Source of the DNA: Durusdinium trenchii
Taxonomy: Eukaryota > Sar > Dinophyceae > Suessiales > Symbiodiniaceae
Assembly: GCA_963970005.1 (NCBI GenBank)
Contig: CAXAMN010021362.1
Coordinates: 1,097,712-1,161,711, forward strand
DNA: 64,000 nt
Direction: 5' to 3'
The notes beneath the pieces were generated by a model that searched no databases, was not told the DNA's origin, and saw nothing but the letters and a program-made list of their open reading frames with translations. Below are positions 1 to 11,843 of the stretch, in pieces. The position numbers and the translations under genes were made by a program. Position 1 is the stretch's first letter. The number at the start of each line of letters is the position of its first letter.

Positions 1-2590
1 GTTTCCACTTTATCTTGATAAGTTTGGAGCACAAGTCTTTCTTGATAAGTTTGGAGCTAACTTGCCAGTGTTTCGAAACGGTGTCCTGATATGGATCTTG
101 CGTACATCGCCACAGCTTTCTTGCTTGTTCAAGGCACTAAAAAAAAGAAAGCAAGGCTAAAAACTTGGAAACCGAGATTGGAGTAATTTTGGCTTCGCCG
201 CGCAAGCGATCCAAAAATTGGGATTGCAACACGCAGTGGAAAGTCTTGGCTGCCCATTGCAATGTGCCAACTAGACAGAGTCAACTGTTGGAAAAGAATC
301 CCACTTCTCGTATTCTGTCAGATTCAATACCGTGCAGGAAGGGTCCAACTCGTTCTTCAGACGTCCGATCGTCTTTTGGGGGGCGCGGCTCGTCTTTCTC
401 GGATCTTTGCATTCTTTGGTGAGGTCTAGACCTCTTGGACATCCACCACCTTCGACGCCTGCCAGGATGGTCAGCCAATGCCAGGGTCGCGAGCGGCGCG
501 AATCGGTCGCTTTGCTGCGCGTCCTCGGCTGTGCGAGGCCGGGCCGGCCCAGCTGGACCAGCTGGACGGTGCCTAACGAATCCTGGAACACCGACCTGGA
601 ACACCTCAAGCGTCTTGGGTGGTGTCAAGACGTTCGTTGACCAAATGCGCCTGAAAAGACTTGAAATCATTTCAATCCTTCATGATCTTCTCACGATCTT
701 CTCACGATCTCCTCATGATCTTCGGATCTTGCCGCGACGTCCCGCAGTCCTCACGTCCGCAACGTCCGCCGACCGGGTCACGGCCGGTGCGACCGGGGAC
801 ACCGATGGCGGTGCCGGCCACATTCACCCCTGGCGGCCAGCGACGTCGCAAGCGACGGCCCGACGAGGCCGACGGCCCGTCGTTCGAGGACTCGGGTGGA
901 AAACGGGATTCGTGGGTTGATCAAGTGGGATTCACCTCACCTTTGGTCAAACTCCACAGGTTCAAGCGATGTACAAACAGGTGTCCTTTTGTTTGGTTTC
1001 CACCAAAAAGGTGCGGACAAATGGAACATCTACTTGGGAAGAGTTTCTCAGAATAAATATATAGAGGACTTTCGGTGACAGCCTAGCTGCCCCTCCAACT
1101 TCAAGCAGGCTTGACATCAGTGTGTAAGGCAGTGACACCTATACCCTAAGAAGTCCAGGAAACGACGGAAACGCCGATGTTTGAGACCGAAGCAAAGGAT
1201 ATTCCCTGACGAAAGGATGAAAAGGTCACCGTTCATCAGACCGAATCGACTGGACCCCCCCTCTGCCACACATGTTCTGCAACTCATCCATCCAAATTCT
1301 GGAAAACGGGTCGACTTCAACTGCCTCCGGCATGGCGCGTTCGCAAGCAACTATGGCTCTCCCAGTCAGCATCCGTGGTGAAGGGCCGAAGGGCTTAGTG
1401 GTGAAGGGCTGGAGCCCGTGGGGTCGCTGGGATGCGCTTCTTCGTCTTAACATGTCTCAACTTGGCGTTTTGATCAAAACGACGTGGCCGAGCAATGCTA
1501 ACAAAGAGTTGTCTTTGCAGTTGGAGACATGTAATCACCAAGTATTCAATGCTGAAGAGCAACTCAAGCTGTAGCCGAAAAAACAACGCTGTTTTGGCAA
1601 AATCTTTGTATGTGGTCGAGATTGATTCTGAGATGTTGTGTAGCCCTTCCAGCAAAAAGGAAGTCTTTTGGGCATTCTGGATGGGGGCATGTCGAAAGTA
1701 AAGCCCCCGAACAAAAACTCGTTCAACTGCCCACTTGCGCCACACTTGGTGAATATTGGGAATGCTCATCATATGTGGGGCCGGCATACTACAATGCGTT
1801 CCAACAAGATCACGGGTTGGTTGGAGCTACTGAATGGAATGAGTATAGTCCGACATCCTGGAACCACACATGAACCCAGCCAGCTGACGGCCAACTCCAT
1901 ACTCGGCTCCACAAATCTATGCGCCCAAACCGTGAGAAGAGAAACAACGTCTGTTCAGCAACGATCCAAATCACTCGAAAACCGTGCCATCCAGGCTTCT
2001 CCCGACGGCGGCAAAATTGCATCCTCTTTCTTTCCGAGTTCCTCTTCTCTGGCGCTAGTGAACCCCCAGTGAACGCCACACAGCACGGCTTTGTCGCTGG
2101 GCTGCTCCGCGGGACCTCGTCCGCCGTTGCTCCTCACGCAGCGCAACTCCGCGGACAGTAACTGGGCAAGGAGGTGCCGTTGGCGGCTGTGCAATCACAG
2201 CTTTCAGGACACGTCCAGGCCAGCGGCCGCACCAGCTCCGGATCCCCCTCACACCAGGAGGTTTGAGTGCCAATGAGGTTCCGAAACTGCGGTTGCTTCA
2301 AGGTAGCACATCCACCCAGCTTCATGGCTGCAACTAAGGCTTCCAGGTAAGGTATGGCTGAAGATTGGTAAATGCCACTACCCAAGACATGTGCAAGGGT
2401 TGGCAAATAGTCATCCCACATCTGAATCCATGTGTCATCCATGGGCCGATCTTTACAGTCCTCAGAAGCCAACCTTTGCCGGGCCATCTCCAAGCAACCT
2501 TCTGAACAACCGTGGTACAGAACCTTGTACCAGCCGCTTGCAAAGGGATTGGAACACTCGCCTTGGATTGGTGTCCGCTCAGTGTGTGTG
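1..2590. repeat. Segmental duplication, left copy
   Basis: This stretch matches 57367-59935 almost base for base in the same orientation, with scattered substitutions and small indels. It begins at the window edge, so its true left end lies outside. The match stops at a (TG)n tract near 2582-2603, after which the two copies are unrelated. Positions about 670-725 hold short tandem copies of a TCATGATCTTC-like unit. The only coding sequence I can support inside is the last exon of a membrane-protein gene, on the minus strand; the rest looks non-coding. Confidence 0.93.
2134..2577 (-). pseudogene. Stranded last exon of the membrane-protein gene
   Basis: The minus strand encodes about 148 residues, from a segment starting ERTPIQGECSNPF to a Cys-rich end with CPESCDCT and CPRSC, then a stop. 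It is nearly identical to the last exon of the intact gene at 59480-61994. Upstream exons (coiled coil and membrane segments) are absent here: homology ends at the (TG)n tract and the following sequence has no matching exon. The reading frame is still open, so the copy is young or the duplication recent. It is probably a non-functional fragment. Expression from another upstream exon cannot be excluded. Confidence 0.75.
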
Positions 2591-2603
2591 TGTGTGTGTG
2601 TGT
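2582..2603. repeat. (TG)n microsatellite at the duplication breakpoint
   Basis: Eleven uninterrupted TG dinucleotides. In the other copy the same place (about 59930) has only a short GTGTGTGTG run, then unrelated sequence. The duplication homology ends here. Confidence 0.9.
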
Positions 2604-2609
2604 CACCAC

Positions 2610-3330
2610 CTGTTCCTAAGGTTCTCATGGCTAATCACAGTTTTGATGAAGTCCACTAGGCTTCCGGAACACAATCCACGACTTTTCAATTCAAGCAGCA
2701 GGGGGCTCGTGGACGCATGGATGGCACGAGCCAACGAAGACTCATCCATGTCGTCGTGATACCAGACCTGATCAGTCTGGCGTACCTGCTAGGCGTCAAC
2801 TGTTTGAACTTTTGAATACGCTGTCCCATTCTGTGTCTTGCAGAAAGCCGCTAATGCATTACTAAACAGTTTTCAACACCTACAAATTGACTGACTTTCC
2901 ACCTTGCGGTTTGCACTTCCTTCGGTTCTTCAAGTCAAGGGGAACTTCACTCTGATACTAGCTCATGCGAGCAACTCTCTAAGTGTGTTTCGCCACAGGG
3001 CCCCACTGCGGGCTGTGGTGTGATCCCCGTCAAGGGGCGCCGTGCACGTTCAGACCCACCTTGCGTGGCTTTCCCTCCCTGAATTCTCTCTCGTTTGCAC
3101 TCCGGAACTTCCTGTGATTGTCTCTGAATGACGGTACTGCACGATACCCCTGATTTCATGCCGCAGGGCTTACTGTGATCAAAGACTGAAGATGATGTCT
3201 GCAATCTCACGCTGCCAAGTAATCACTTGTACAGTCATTTTAGGCACGACTCAGGCACGACCGTACGTTCAGGTTTAGGCCAGTTTCTGCACAGCACGAG
3301 AACTTTTCGTCCACTCGCTCCACGACCTTC
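2610..3330. other. Stretch without a recognisable gene
   Basis: No open frame here looks protein-like on either strand. No repeat or structured element was noticed. Confidence 0.5.
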
Positions 3331-3341
3331 ACTTCGACGCC

Positions 3342-5341
3342 ATGAACTACCAATGGATGGCTCAACCGTCTCCAACACCAAGTACACCTTCACCCTATGG
3401 ACCTATTTCACAGCCGACCTCCTTGGTGACCCCTTCGGCTCCATATGGTGCAGCTCCCACGATGCCAATCTCAATGCCTCACCTTCAACCACTTCAATCA
3501 ATACTACCACACCCACAGCATCTACCGCTTCAATACACTTCCCCCACAGCGATGCCGACACAGCTCCAACCCCTTCCCAATACCCACCTGGTTCAGATTC
3601 CATCCGCACTTCACTCCGCAAGTTACCCAGTGCAAACAACCCCCCACTCACCGGACCCGAGTCCCTCTTGGACCTCACCCACACTCCTTGTCGCCCCTTC
3701 GACATATTGGCCACCACACCCGCAGAACGTCGTACAACACGCACTCCCTACGGACCCTTCTCAGCACATCTCCGCACCGGCCACAGTCCCCACTCCACCA
3801 ACACCCATTCCACAACCTGGCACCACGGCCACCGCTCCACAGCTCGACACCACGAGTGTCTCCACCACACCCACAACTCTTTCCCCTCCGGCATCAGCCG
3901 CCACTCCAGCCACCACCACTTCTACCACTACACCAACACGTTCTCAAGCGACATCCACACGATCCCAAGCTGCCGGTCCAACACCGCCCTCCTGTCAAAC
4001 CACAACCCCCCGCAGGCCCACCACCTACGCGTGGTATTTGGGCTCCACCACCATTGACAAGTTACAGCACCCACGCCGCTCCCAGTACCCATGCTGCTCC
4101 CAGAACCCGCTCTCGTTCCCCTCGCCGATCCAACATCCGTCTCACACCCAACCCTCGGCATTCGGATGACCGTCCCTCCGGTTCTACCCGCGACCCTGCC
4201 ACTACCCCAAGACCCAAGGGCATCCATGTTGCCACCAGTGCCACCGCCACCGAACCACATCGCCGCCCTTACAACCCCTACACTTTAGCAGAGCAGGACC
4301 ACGCCAGTCACATCTATGGCAGGGACACTTTCAATCGCATTTTGCACTACCTACATCATCAATGCGACCAACTTGCGGAACGCAACACTCCTATGCTGCG
4401 CTACGTGGCCAGGATCCTCACTACTGCCGGCATCTTTGCAAAGGACTTAGAAATGCTTGAGCAATGGATCCATTCCGACTGGGACAACGACATCAACGCT
4501 TACAAGTCCACAGCTTATTTTTCCCTCTACATCCCCCGCCTCCAGCACAAACAGCGAGTCGAACACATCCCCCATCGCCGCAACCAGACTGACACTCAAC
4601 ACGGTACAGTGCATGTGTTTGCGTGTCACGCCACTGAGGAAGGCAACCTCCTGAACTTGCTACAGTCTGGACGCTTCAAACCCAGCACCAATCATTCACC
4701 CACTGCCCAAGGTTTCTATGCTCAAGGCTATGAAACTACTGGCACGCTGATCTATGACGCCTGGCATACAGCTCGAGTCATCGACAAAAATTGCCAAATG
4801 CCAAAGAACAAAGCCGGCATCATCCTCCATTGCATGGCTTGGGGCGCTGGCAAAAGTTTACTCAGGGCGGCGAACACGAAGGAGAACGTCTGCTCGCGGC
4901 CGATTGGGACTCGTGGGAACCATGGCAGGAAGAACAACTCATCGACATGGAGACTATAACACCAAGCTACGTCCCAGCTGGAACTTCATCGCCAAGAAGT
5001 TCCAGTGCACCCCTGCTCAATGTAAGGCACGATGGGAAGAGATTCTCTCACATCAAGCCACTCTGAATACCGACCAACCCGAACGTCCAGCCTCACCACA
5101 AGCAGATCGTGCCGCTTCCGGACATCAAGACGACGCACCTGATCCAGCTTTGCCTGACGCTCATCTCAGGGCTTCCCCCTCTATGGCCGACTCCCACCTT
5201 GCGGACGGACCTATTCCGGATCCTGTCCCCCTCTTGTCATCCGAGGCTGTTCCAATCCATCAACATCACGCTGATCTCCCTCCAGATCTGGCTACCTCCC
5301 CGACACCACCGAGTACAAGTGCTCCAGCTTTGGACTTTTAG
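3342..5341 (+). pseudogene. Frameshifted retroelement-like ORF with ART-like and SANT-like parts
   Basis: The plus strand has an ATG at 3342 that opens a Pro/Thr/Ser/Gln-rich N-terminus of about 230 residues. Coding quality then moves to a second frame near 4030, which carries an RSRSPRR basic patch and a globular region. That region includes VFACHATEEGNLLNLLQSG and GFYAQGYETTG, resembling the His-Gly/Ala-Thr strand and G-F/Y core of ADP-ribosyltransferase-like folds. Near 4855 the best frame becomes a third one (acidic, WDSWEPWQEE). Near 4960 it changes again to a segment with WNFIAKKF and CKARWEEIL, like a Myb/SANT helix pair, followed by a Pro-rich tail to a stop at 5341. Three frame changes in 2 kb without clear intron borders suggest a decayed mobile-element ORF, although small introns are possible. 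The functional assignment is inference. Confidence 0.5.
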
Positions 5342-5519
5342 GCGGCCCCTAGTGAGACTCACTCCCCGAGCTAATTCCGACAGTCTCGCGATTTTGCAGC
5401 GCTGTATGGATCCTAGCAGACAAAAAGCCCGCCTTTGACCCTATACTTTTGTCCCTTTCTCCCGTCGCCCTTCCACATGTTTCCCGCTCCCCTTCTAGCG
5501 GTATATCACCTCAGCCATT

Positions 5520-6227
5520 TTGACGGTTCAAGTCCTCGCCATGTCTCTGTACACTTCCCCCACGATTAGTAAACGCGGAGGACCTCCATTCAGTACATTC
5601 ACCATGCCTCGCATGCCTCCGCCGCAACCTGATCCAGGTCCCGTACGGCATCCCGAGATGATGTGGCTCCATTGGACTATCAACTTGCTTTCTTGGATCA
5701 TTGACAGTATCCAACATCACCCGATAGTTACTCAACCCATACCTCCGATGGATCAATTCCCTACCGAAGCAGACTACCACCGTTTTCGGGACTTCTGCAT
5801 CAACTTGACGCAGCTCAGCCTCACTCGCGATGAGCTCCAAACCACTTTGCGAGAGGTTCAATCCATTCCACATGATCAACTTGCAGCTCTCACTCGCACG
5901 TGGCAATACTCCTGGCATCATGCTCAATATCGTATTTTGACTGGTCGCTCCCCTTCCAATCCGCGTCAGGATCCACGGTCTGATGCTGCTCAACGTGTAC
6001 CTCGTGATGGACCACCGCCTGCCTCCGACACCATTCGCCTTCAACCGACTCCGCAGCACGGTCCTCATCCTGCACCTCGAGATCGCGCTCGCACCCCACC
6101 CGTCCGCGCAGATGATATACATCTACATCCACGCCCTGGACAACATCTACTCAGACCACATCTCAGAGCGTCTCTCCCGCAGGACGTGCCGGTCTACATG
6201 CATCACTCTCTCCACCGTGAGACTTGA
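5520..6227 (+). CDS. Hypothetical protein, Pro-rich ends with helical middle
   Basis: An open frame of 235 codons; the ATG at 5541 or 5604 could equally be the start. The middle (about residues 45-150) is balanced in composition with Trp, Leu and charged residues (LHWTINLLSWIIDSI, TEADYHRFRDFC) and looks like a folded helical domain. The ends are Pro/Arg/His-rich. It follows the 3.3-5.3 kb block on the same strand and has the same composition, so it is probably another ORF of the same class of mobile element. I do not recognise the domain. Confidence 0.4.
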   Translation: MTVQVLAMSLYTSPTISKRGGPPFSTFTMPRMPPPQPDPGPVRHPEMMWLHWTINLLSWIIDSIQHHPIVTQPIPPMDQFPTEADYHRFRDFCINLTQLSLTRDELQTTLREVQSIPHDQLAALTRTWQYSWHHAQYRILTGRSPSNPRQDPRSDAAQRVPRDGPPPASDTIRLQPTPQHGPHPAPRDRARTPPVRADDIHLHPRPGQHLLRPHLRASLPQDVPVYMHHSLHRET

Positions 6228-6378
6228 TTGCACCAACACCTCACTTTAGCTTTTGCGAACAAACAGACCGCCGCGCTTCCTCCCCCCTCCCACTCCTGAT
6301 TACTCCCCCCCAACTAGAAGGATTGCATTTCTCCCCGTCAAACCTTCCCACTGCTTTTCTTTGCTACTTTTCTTTGCT

Positions 6379-6813
6379 TATGGCTACATCCTTGGCATCA
6401 ACTTCGGCAACTTCATCTTCAGCTCCCGGTCTTCGCCCAGCTATCGGCGACCTCCCGTCTCAACGTCCAATTCCTGACCACTTGACGGATCCCCATCGCG
6501 CACCTACTCATCAACCTGGATCTCCTTCTCCTTCGCTTCCAGATGATGTACATGATCCATTTGCGGCGTCGCTTCGTGTATGGGCCCGGAAGCCATTCCT
6601 CAGGACGCTCGCCGAGCTTTTTGCTACTTCTTGAACTACCCGACACCTCCGGCCAGCCCACGCCTAACATCCCGGTCTCCGCGTCGACAAGATCGTCATC
6701 CAAGGGAACAATCTCCTCGACCAGAACGACTAGCAGGGAATGCTTCAGTGACGATCTCCCTGGACTTCACTTCATCCACTATGACATCCTCTAAGGCTGC
6801 CGGGTCCTCCTAG
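6379..6813 (+). pseudogene. Short Ser/Pro/Arg-rich ORF with a frame change
   Basis: An ATG at 6379 opens a Ser/Thr/Pro-rich frame that ends at 6634. From about 6580 a different frame reads as more protein-like (DARRAFCYFLNYP, then SRSPRRQDRHPRE) up to 6813. The SR-type patch resembles the one in the 3.3-5.3 kb ORF, which suggests repeated remnants of one ORF family. Broken or spliced; function unknown. Confidence 0.3.
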
Positions 6814-6997
6814 GTCTTCCTAGATCAACGTTTCTTCACCGTTTCAATGTCACTAGTTTCCTTTGCGCCTTGTATATATGCAAAGGTTATCCGAAAAGTC
6901 CCAGTTCCTATTGGTTTCTCTTGCCTCCATCCATCCCCATATCACCACAAACGTATTCCCCCCTTCCTCTTTACACCCGCAGCTGAACCTCTACGCC

Positions 6998-7539
6998 ATG
7001 ACGGATCCTCCAGTGTCATCTCAAGCTGCCACTAGCACAGCTCCCTGGCGCACTCCATCCACGTCATCTTTGTCGACCACGCCACAAACACCAATGGACC
7101 TGTGGAACCAAGCTGGCTGCACTCCCGCCAAGCCTTTACCTCAACGCTTGTTCACTACAACTATGTGGCACCTATCCCGATGGAATCCACACCTCCAACT
7201 ACCAATCATCCAACCCCACCGCCGACGGCGCACCCCTCGCCGCCAATCTTCGATGGCATCGATACGGCTCCCACCACCCAGGGACCCAACCCCACTGGCC
7301 AACCTCCACCCAACCGACCATCGCGATCTCAGACTGCAGCCAGAGCAACTGACGACACCAGCGCCGATGACGTCGTCCTGATCTCGCCGCCAACCCGTCC
7401 GCCACCACCCAAACAGCGCCCGGACCGCCCCCAACCCGTTTCTCAACGCACTCATCTTTGCTTTTGCGTCCTGGTAGTTGTCCTGCCAGTCATCCCAATC
7501 AAACTCTTCACCGTAATTGGTTGGGGAGGGATCCATTAA
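6998..7539 (+). pseudogene. Pro-rich ORF remnant with a frame change
   Basis: An ATG at 6998 opens a Thr/Ser/Pro-rich frame. Near 7150 the plausible frame switches to one containing DGIDTAP, TSADDVVLISPPTRPPPP and further Pro-rich sequence to 7539. Composition matches the other plus-strand blocks here. The remnant abuts the end of the minus-strand Gag-like pseudogene at 7549. Confidence 0.3.
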
Positions 7540-7548
7540 CACTTCATC

Positions 7549-8288
7549 CTATCCAGCTGCCCAATCATATGACAGTTCTTCATCAGAATAGTAGGCGTCG
7601 ATGGGTTTTCGAACAGGACACGACCACCGGGATGTTGTGGACTGCAATGTCGACTCTTGTCCAAGGATAAAACTCATGGACTTCATCACTTCTTCAACTG
7701 TCAGTCCTGTGGCCCCAGTGTTTGTCAAAATGAGCTGCAGCTGTTCCTTTGTAATGACGCTGCGACGCAAAAACCACCATGCACGAACCTTCTCCGGCAG
7801 ATTGACATTGTGTGTCACCTGAAGCCGTCGTGCACAACGAGTGCAATCGTTCATGTAGTCTTGAAGTGTCTGATGCGGCTTCCTTTGCAGGCGAACAAAA
7901 TATTGCTCAAAATCATCCGGCAACTCAGTCAAAGGATCATATTTGAACCCTCGATCCAGCCTCGTGAACAATGTCTCATATGCGTCTTCTGCAGCCATTT
8001 GCTCGATGCTCATATCTTCAACCAGGTTTCAAGCTTTTCCAGTCATCAATGTAACCAGATTGTACACAATTTCGGAACCACGGTTTCCAATCTGCATCTT
8101 CTTCTTGTAAATCTCACATCGTTTCCTGAACTCTCTGTAATCTTGCATCTGGTTTGGTTGCTAAAAACAGGCACATAATTGTCAAGCTTAGCGGTGCTCA
8201 CCCCACTTGGCACTGATTGCAGACCGGCAGTCTGCGAACCAGAACCTGTAGACCCTGGACCATTGGCTTGTCCTGTCTTTGGAGGCAT
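7549..8288 (-). pseudogene. Copia-type Gag-like pseudogene
   Basis: Read on the minus strand from the ATG at 8288 (MPPKTGQANG), the frame runs into LDNYVPVFSN. A frame change near 8145-8135 then leads to DYREFRKRCEIYKKKMQ. An in-frame TGA at 8029-8031 sits in the context GKA-stop-NLVED, where a Trp would fit. The remaining 154 codons contain FEQYFVRLQRKPHQTLQDY, LPEKVRAWWFLRRS and LTVEEVMKSMSFILGQE, a layout typical of Gag/UBN2-like proteins of Copia-like retrotransposons in dinoflagellates (from memory). No protease, integrase or reverse transcriptase follows, so it is a truncated insertion in the opposite orientation to the surrounding block. Confidence 0.7.
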
Positions 8289-8739
8289 GTCAACACCAAG
8301 CCCCCGCGGATGCCCCGAAGGGCTCCGCTACCAACAACAAAAGTTGATAGGTAGCTGAACAATAATCCAACTCCAAACTCAACCAATGTAAAGTGGCCCA
8401 CAAAGTCCACTCACTGGAAAACAACACGCGCGCGTCATGACCACCAGCCCACTCAACAGCCAGCGATCATTTTCGTCTCCGGAGTCCCACCCTCACTTGG
8501 GCCATACATCACCGAATGAGTACCGATGAAATGACCTTCGAAATCCGGTGGATTTTCACACCGTTTTTCCCCAAACAGTGTGGACACACTGAGTGGTTCT
8601 GAAGTTCTGACGGTAGTAGAAAAGCAGGTGTGCTTAGATCGCTGTTCCGCGCGGGTCCGGCTAATTCGCTGCTATTTGCAGTATATTTGATGCCTCTCGA
8701 AACCCTCGAAGCGCATTTCGACCGCGCAGGCTCACAAAG
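8289..8739. other. Untranslated flank of the Gag remnant
   Basis: No protein-like frame seen. A CCCCAAACAG 10-mer lies at 8569-8578; the same motif bounds two minisatellite elements elsewhere in the window. Confidence 0.4.
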
Positions 8740-9150
8740 TCTGGGTGCCCCGGGCGGGTGCTTCTAAAACGACTGCGCTCGCACATGATGGTCACTTTTC
8801 GTGGCAGGTGCAAGGGAAGCCTCGTGTTTCCGTGCTTCAAAGTCGACTTTTCGTGACAGGCGCAAGATGTTTTGCTTCGAAATGCAGTTTTCGTTGGAGG
8901 CGCAGCACTTTGGACATGGTGGTGATCGTTGAGGAGCTCAGATTTCGTGACAGGCGCGGTGAATCGTGACTTTTGGACACGTGGCTTGTTTGCAGATTTC
9001 GTGGCAGGCGCAGCACTTAATGAACCTTGAAGTGCAGATTTCGTGGCAGGCACACCACTTGGTGAACCTCGAAGTGTAGATTTCGTGGCAGGCGCAGCAC
9101 TTGGTGAACCTCGAAGTGCAGATTTCGGCTCACGCGCAGCACTTTGTGCT
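8740..9150. repeat. 42-bp tandem array (CGTGGCAGGCGCAG type)
   Basis: Regular 42-bp units start at 8995, 9037, 9079 and 9121, each beginning GATTTCGTGGCAGGCGCAG-like and ending near GAACCTCGAAGTGCA. More diverged relatives extend left to about 8740. A related array with 52-53-bp spacing lies at 48118-48310. Long open frames across it are periodicity artefacts. Confidence 0.85.
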
Positions 9151-9159
9151 CTCAGATGC

Positions 9160-9415
9160 TCACTCTCACTCTCCCACTTTCACTCTCACCCTCATTCTCA
9201 CTCACTCACACACACTCACACTAACACTCACTCTTCACTCACACCCACATTCACACTCACACTCACTCACTCTCTCACTCACACTCACTCTCATCCACAC
9301 TCACTCTCACTCACACTCACACTCTCACTCTCACTCACACTCACACTCGCACTCACACTCACACTCACTCACTCTCCCACTCCCACTCACACTCACACTC
9401 CTCACACTCGCTCAG
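9160..9415. repeat. CACT/CACA simple-sequence tract
   Basis: Low-complexity plus-strand sequence of CACTCT, CACACT and CACTCA hexamers with few interruptions. Its translations are poly Ser-His-Thr-Leu and carry no meaning. Confidence 0.9.
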
Positions 9416-9752
9416 ACCTCGGTCACGATCCCGCCGCCCGCAAATCTAGGTCTTTGGTTTCACCCCATTCACTGACCTTTTCGTCAAAAACATGTTGGAC
9501 CATGGCCTTTTCGAACTACCTCCCACGCTTTGTACTGTTACTCCTTTTTCCTGTTTGAATTGATCCCTTTCCAATTGAACTACCTGGCTTTTGAGTAGGT
9601 TTCCTTTTGTATTGATCTCCAACACTTACGCGTTGATTTCTCCTGCCTCTTTTTGGGTTTTATTGACTACACTGACTACACTTTTACCTTTCACATTGCG
9701 ACAATTTAGACAGACTGACCTTTGTTTCTTTACCGTTCATTGTCCTTCAGCC

Positions 9753-10495
9753 ATGCCGACCTGTTGCTCTTCTTCAGATTCAGAACATCGCTACCGCGAT
9801 GGCGATCGTCCTTCCTCTCGTTCCGGGACCGTCCACCAGCCGGAGAAGAGGTGGACTACGATGCGGAAGGAGAACCTGGCCCACCTCTTCCACCACAACA
9901 CCCTCCTCCTACCACACGACCTCCTACTACACCTCCTCACCCATCGGGACTTTCTCTTGGCGCCAGAGTTCGAGCCGTCGCCCATGATCCACAGTCTCGC
10001 CATCGATCTGATCCACCACCTCGTTCGGATCATCACACTGACCGACATGACAGACGAGCACACACCATGATCGGCCTCGTGATCATCGTGGGCGCGATCG
10101 TCACTCTGCTTGATCGTGCTCGGGGTCGCCGCTCTGCTGATCGTGACCGTCGCAGCGATCAGGCGGTGGTGGGCAGAGGCGTGGAGGCGAAGGACGAAAT
10201 CGAGGATGTTGTGAGGCCCGGACGTTGTGTAGATGCTCGTGGACGAGGAGTAGGTGCTGAAGGAATCAAGGATTTCTTGGAGATGTTGGCGTTCGGAGGG
10301 CCATCAGCAGCGTCTGGGCCGCTCTCCTCCCAGGAGCAGACCGCCAGCATCGACGAACTTGCCCAGATGGAACATTCGTTGGCAACCTCACATAGCTTGA
10401 ACACCTTGCAGGAAAATGGTGATGCCCTCCGCCTTTTCGGTGGCCTTATTGAGATTCGCCTCGCATCAGTTTCAGGATTGGGATTACTTTCTTAA
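9753..10495 (+). pseudogene. Plus-strand retroelement-like ORF, frame-shifted
   Basis: An ATG at 9753 opens CCSSSDSEHRYRDGDRP. Within about 30 codons the best frame becomes the neighbouring one, reading RPPAGEEVDYDAEGEPGPP, then a Pro-rich stretch, a His/Asp/Arg-rich linker and a more globular segment (SQEQTASIDELAQMEHSLA) to a stop at 10495. The arrangement of acidic, Pro-rich and Arg/Asp-rich parts is like the other plus-strand blocks. No catalytic motif seen. Confidence 0.3.
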
Positions 10496-11840
10496 ACTTC
10501 TGCGACCTCATTGCCACGTTCTTTTTCGAGATCAGGAACGTCCTGGCAGCTGCGAAGAGTGTACTGCCCCACCCCTGCCTCCACCCGCCATGGTTCGCAC
10601 CGTGATGGAGCCTCTTTCGCCTCTTACCTGCTGTCGTTTGGCGAGTTCCTTTCCCGCGGCGGCACAATCACTTAGTTCTTGAGCCAGGTGGATCGGATCA
10701 TGGATCGCGAGCCCGCGTTCATCCTCCTGATTCTTCCGGGCCGCAAACACTTACCACGCTGCTGAAGAAGTTCTGTTGAGCATTTTGGGAGAAGGATTTC
10801 TTCGCCCGAGCTCATGGCAGTAATCCGATCACACACCCAGCCTGGGTTTCTACTGCCGTTGCTGCTTTCGGGACATGGTGGCCATGAAGATGGTCGAGCT
10901 GATGATTCCATCCGCTTGCCTTCCGGGTATCAATGTGCTCTTCACACCGCCTGCAAGTATGGTGGGAAACAATCCGGCCGCCCGTGCTTTGTGGCAGGAG
11001 AGCGCTTGCCCCGCAACCTTCAACATAATTTCGTGGTCAATCAAAGAGGACTCCCTGCGGACAGCCTGGCTAGCCACTTCTATGATGTTGTGAAGGTTCA
11101 AGTGCCACACGGCTGTGAGTCAATCGGTCTATGCTGGCCTGTTCATTGACTCCGAGGAGTTGACCGCGTTCAATGTCGCCTTGAACGATTTCTACCCGCT
11201 TTCCTGAGCGGCCTCAGGTTTTCAAATTTCATTCTCTTTGGCGCAGCGCCTCGCGATCTCCTATGGAGACCCGACTATTCTGCCCCTCGGGTTTCTCTTC
11301 CCATTTGACCGCCAAAAGAGCTACCATGGACTCTTCTCAGTCCACTACTTTCCTCACATTCTGATTTCGCAATTTTAATTTTACACTTTTGGGTACATCA
11401 GCGTCCTTGATGGTTTCTGTGGCTCTCCTTGTACAGCTGCTCGAGACTCGCCCCGTGTTTCTTTACTCATCTACTATACCCTTTCCTACGCAAGCCTCTT
11501 TCTGATCTACGTTGGAAATCCATCCGGAGCAAACTCCTCTCGGCTTTTCTTGATCTCGCAGCGCACTCTACTCGACTCTATTTTCCACTCACTGGATGTC
11601 CTTCAAGAGATGCCTTACACCATCGACATCCCTGGAGTTCTCCCGGATGACCTGCAACAATTACTTCGTGATCTGAAAACCTCCACCTCTCGGATGGTCG
11701 CTGAGGTCCAACGAGCCAATCGTGAATCGTGACTACCTTCTCAACCTTGGCTTCCACCTCGTATACCACCCTCCCGGCCTATCCTCCTCCCTTTGGCCCA
11801 GCGCCTCCCTTCACTTCAGTCGTAGTTCCTACCTCTCACC
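10496..11840 (+). other. Possible decayed coding sequence, no clear ORF
   Basis: Short open frames overlap on both strands and none stays protein-like over its length. Fragments such as 11550-11732 (a frame with DDLQQLLRDLKTSTSRMVAEV) suggest remnants of plus-strand coding sequence continuing toward 11.8 kb. Confidence 0.2.
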
Positions 11841-11843
11841 TCG

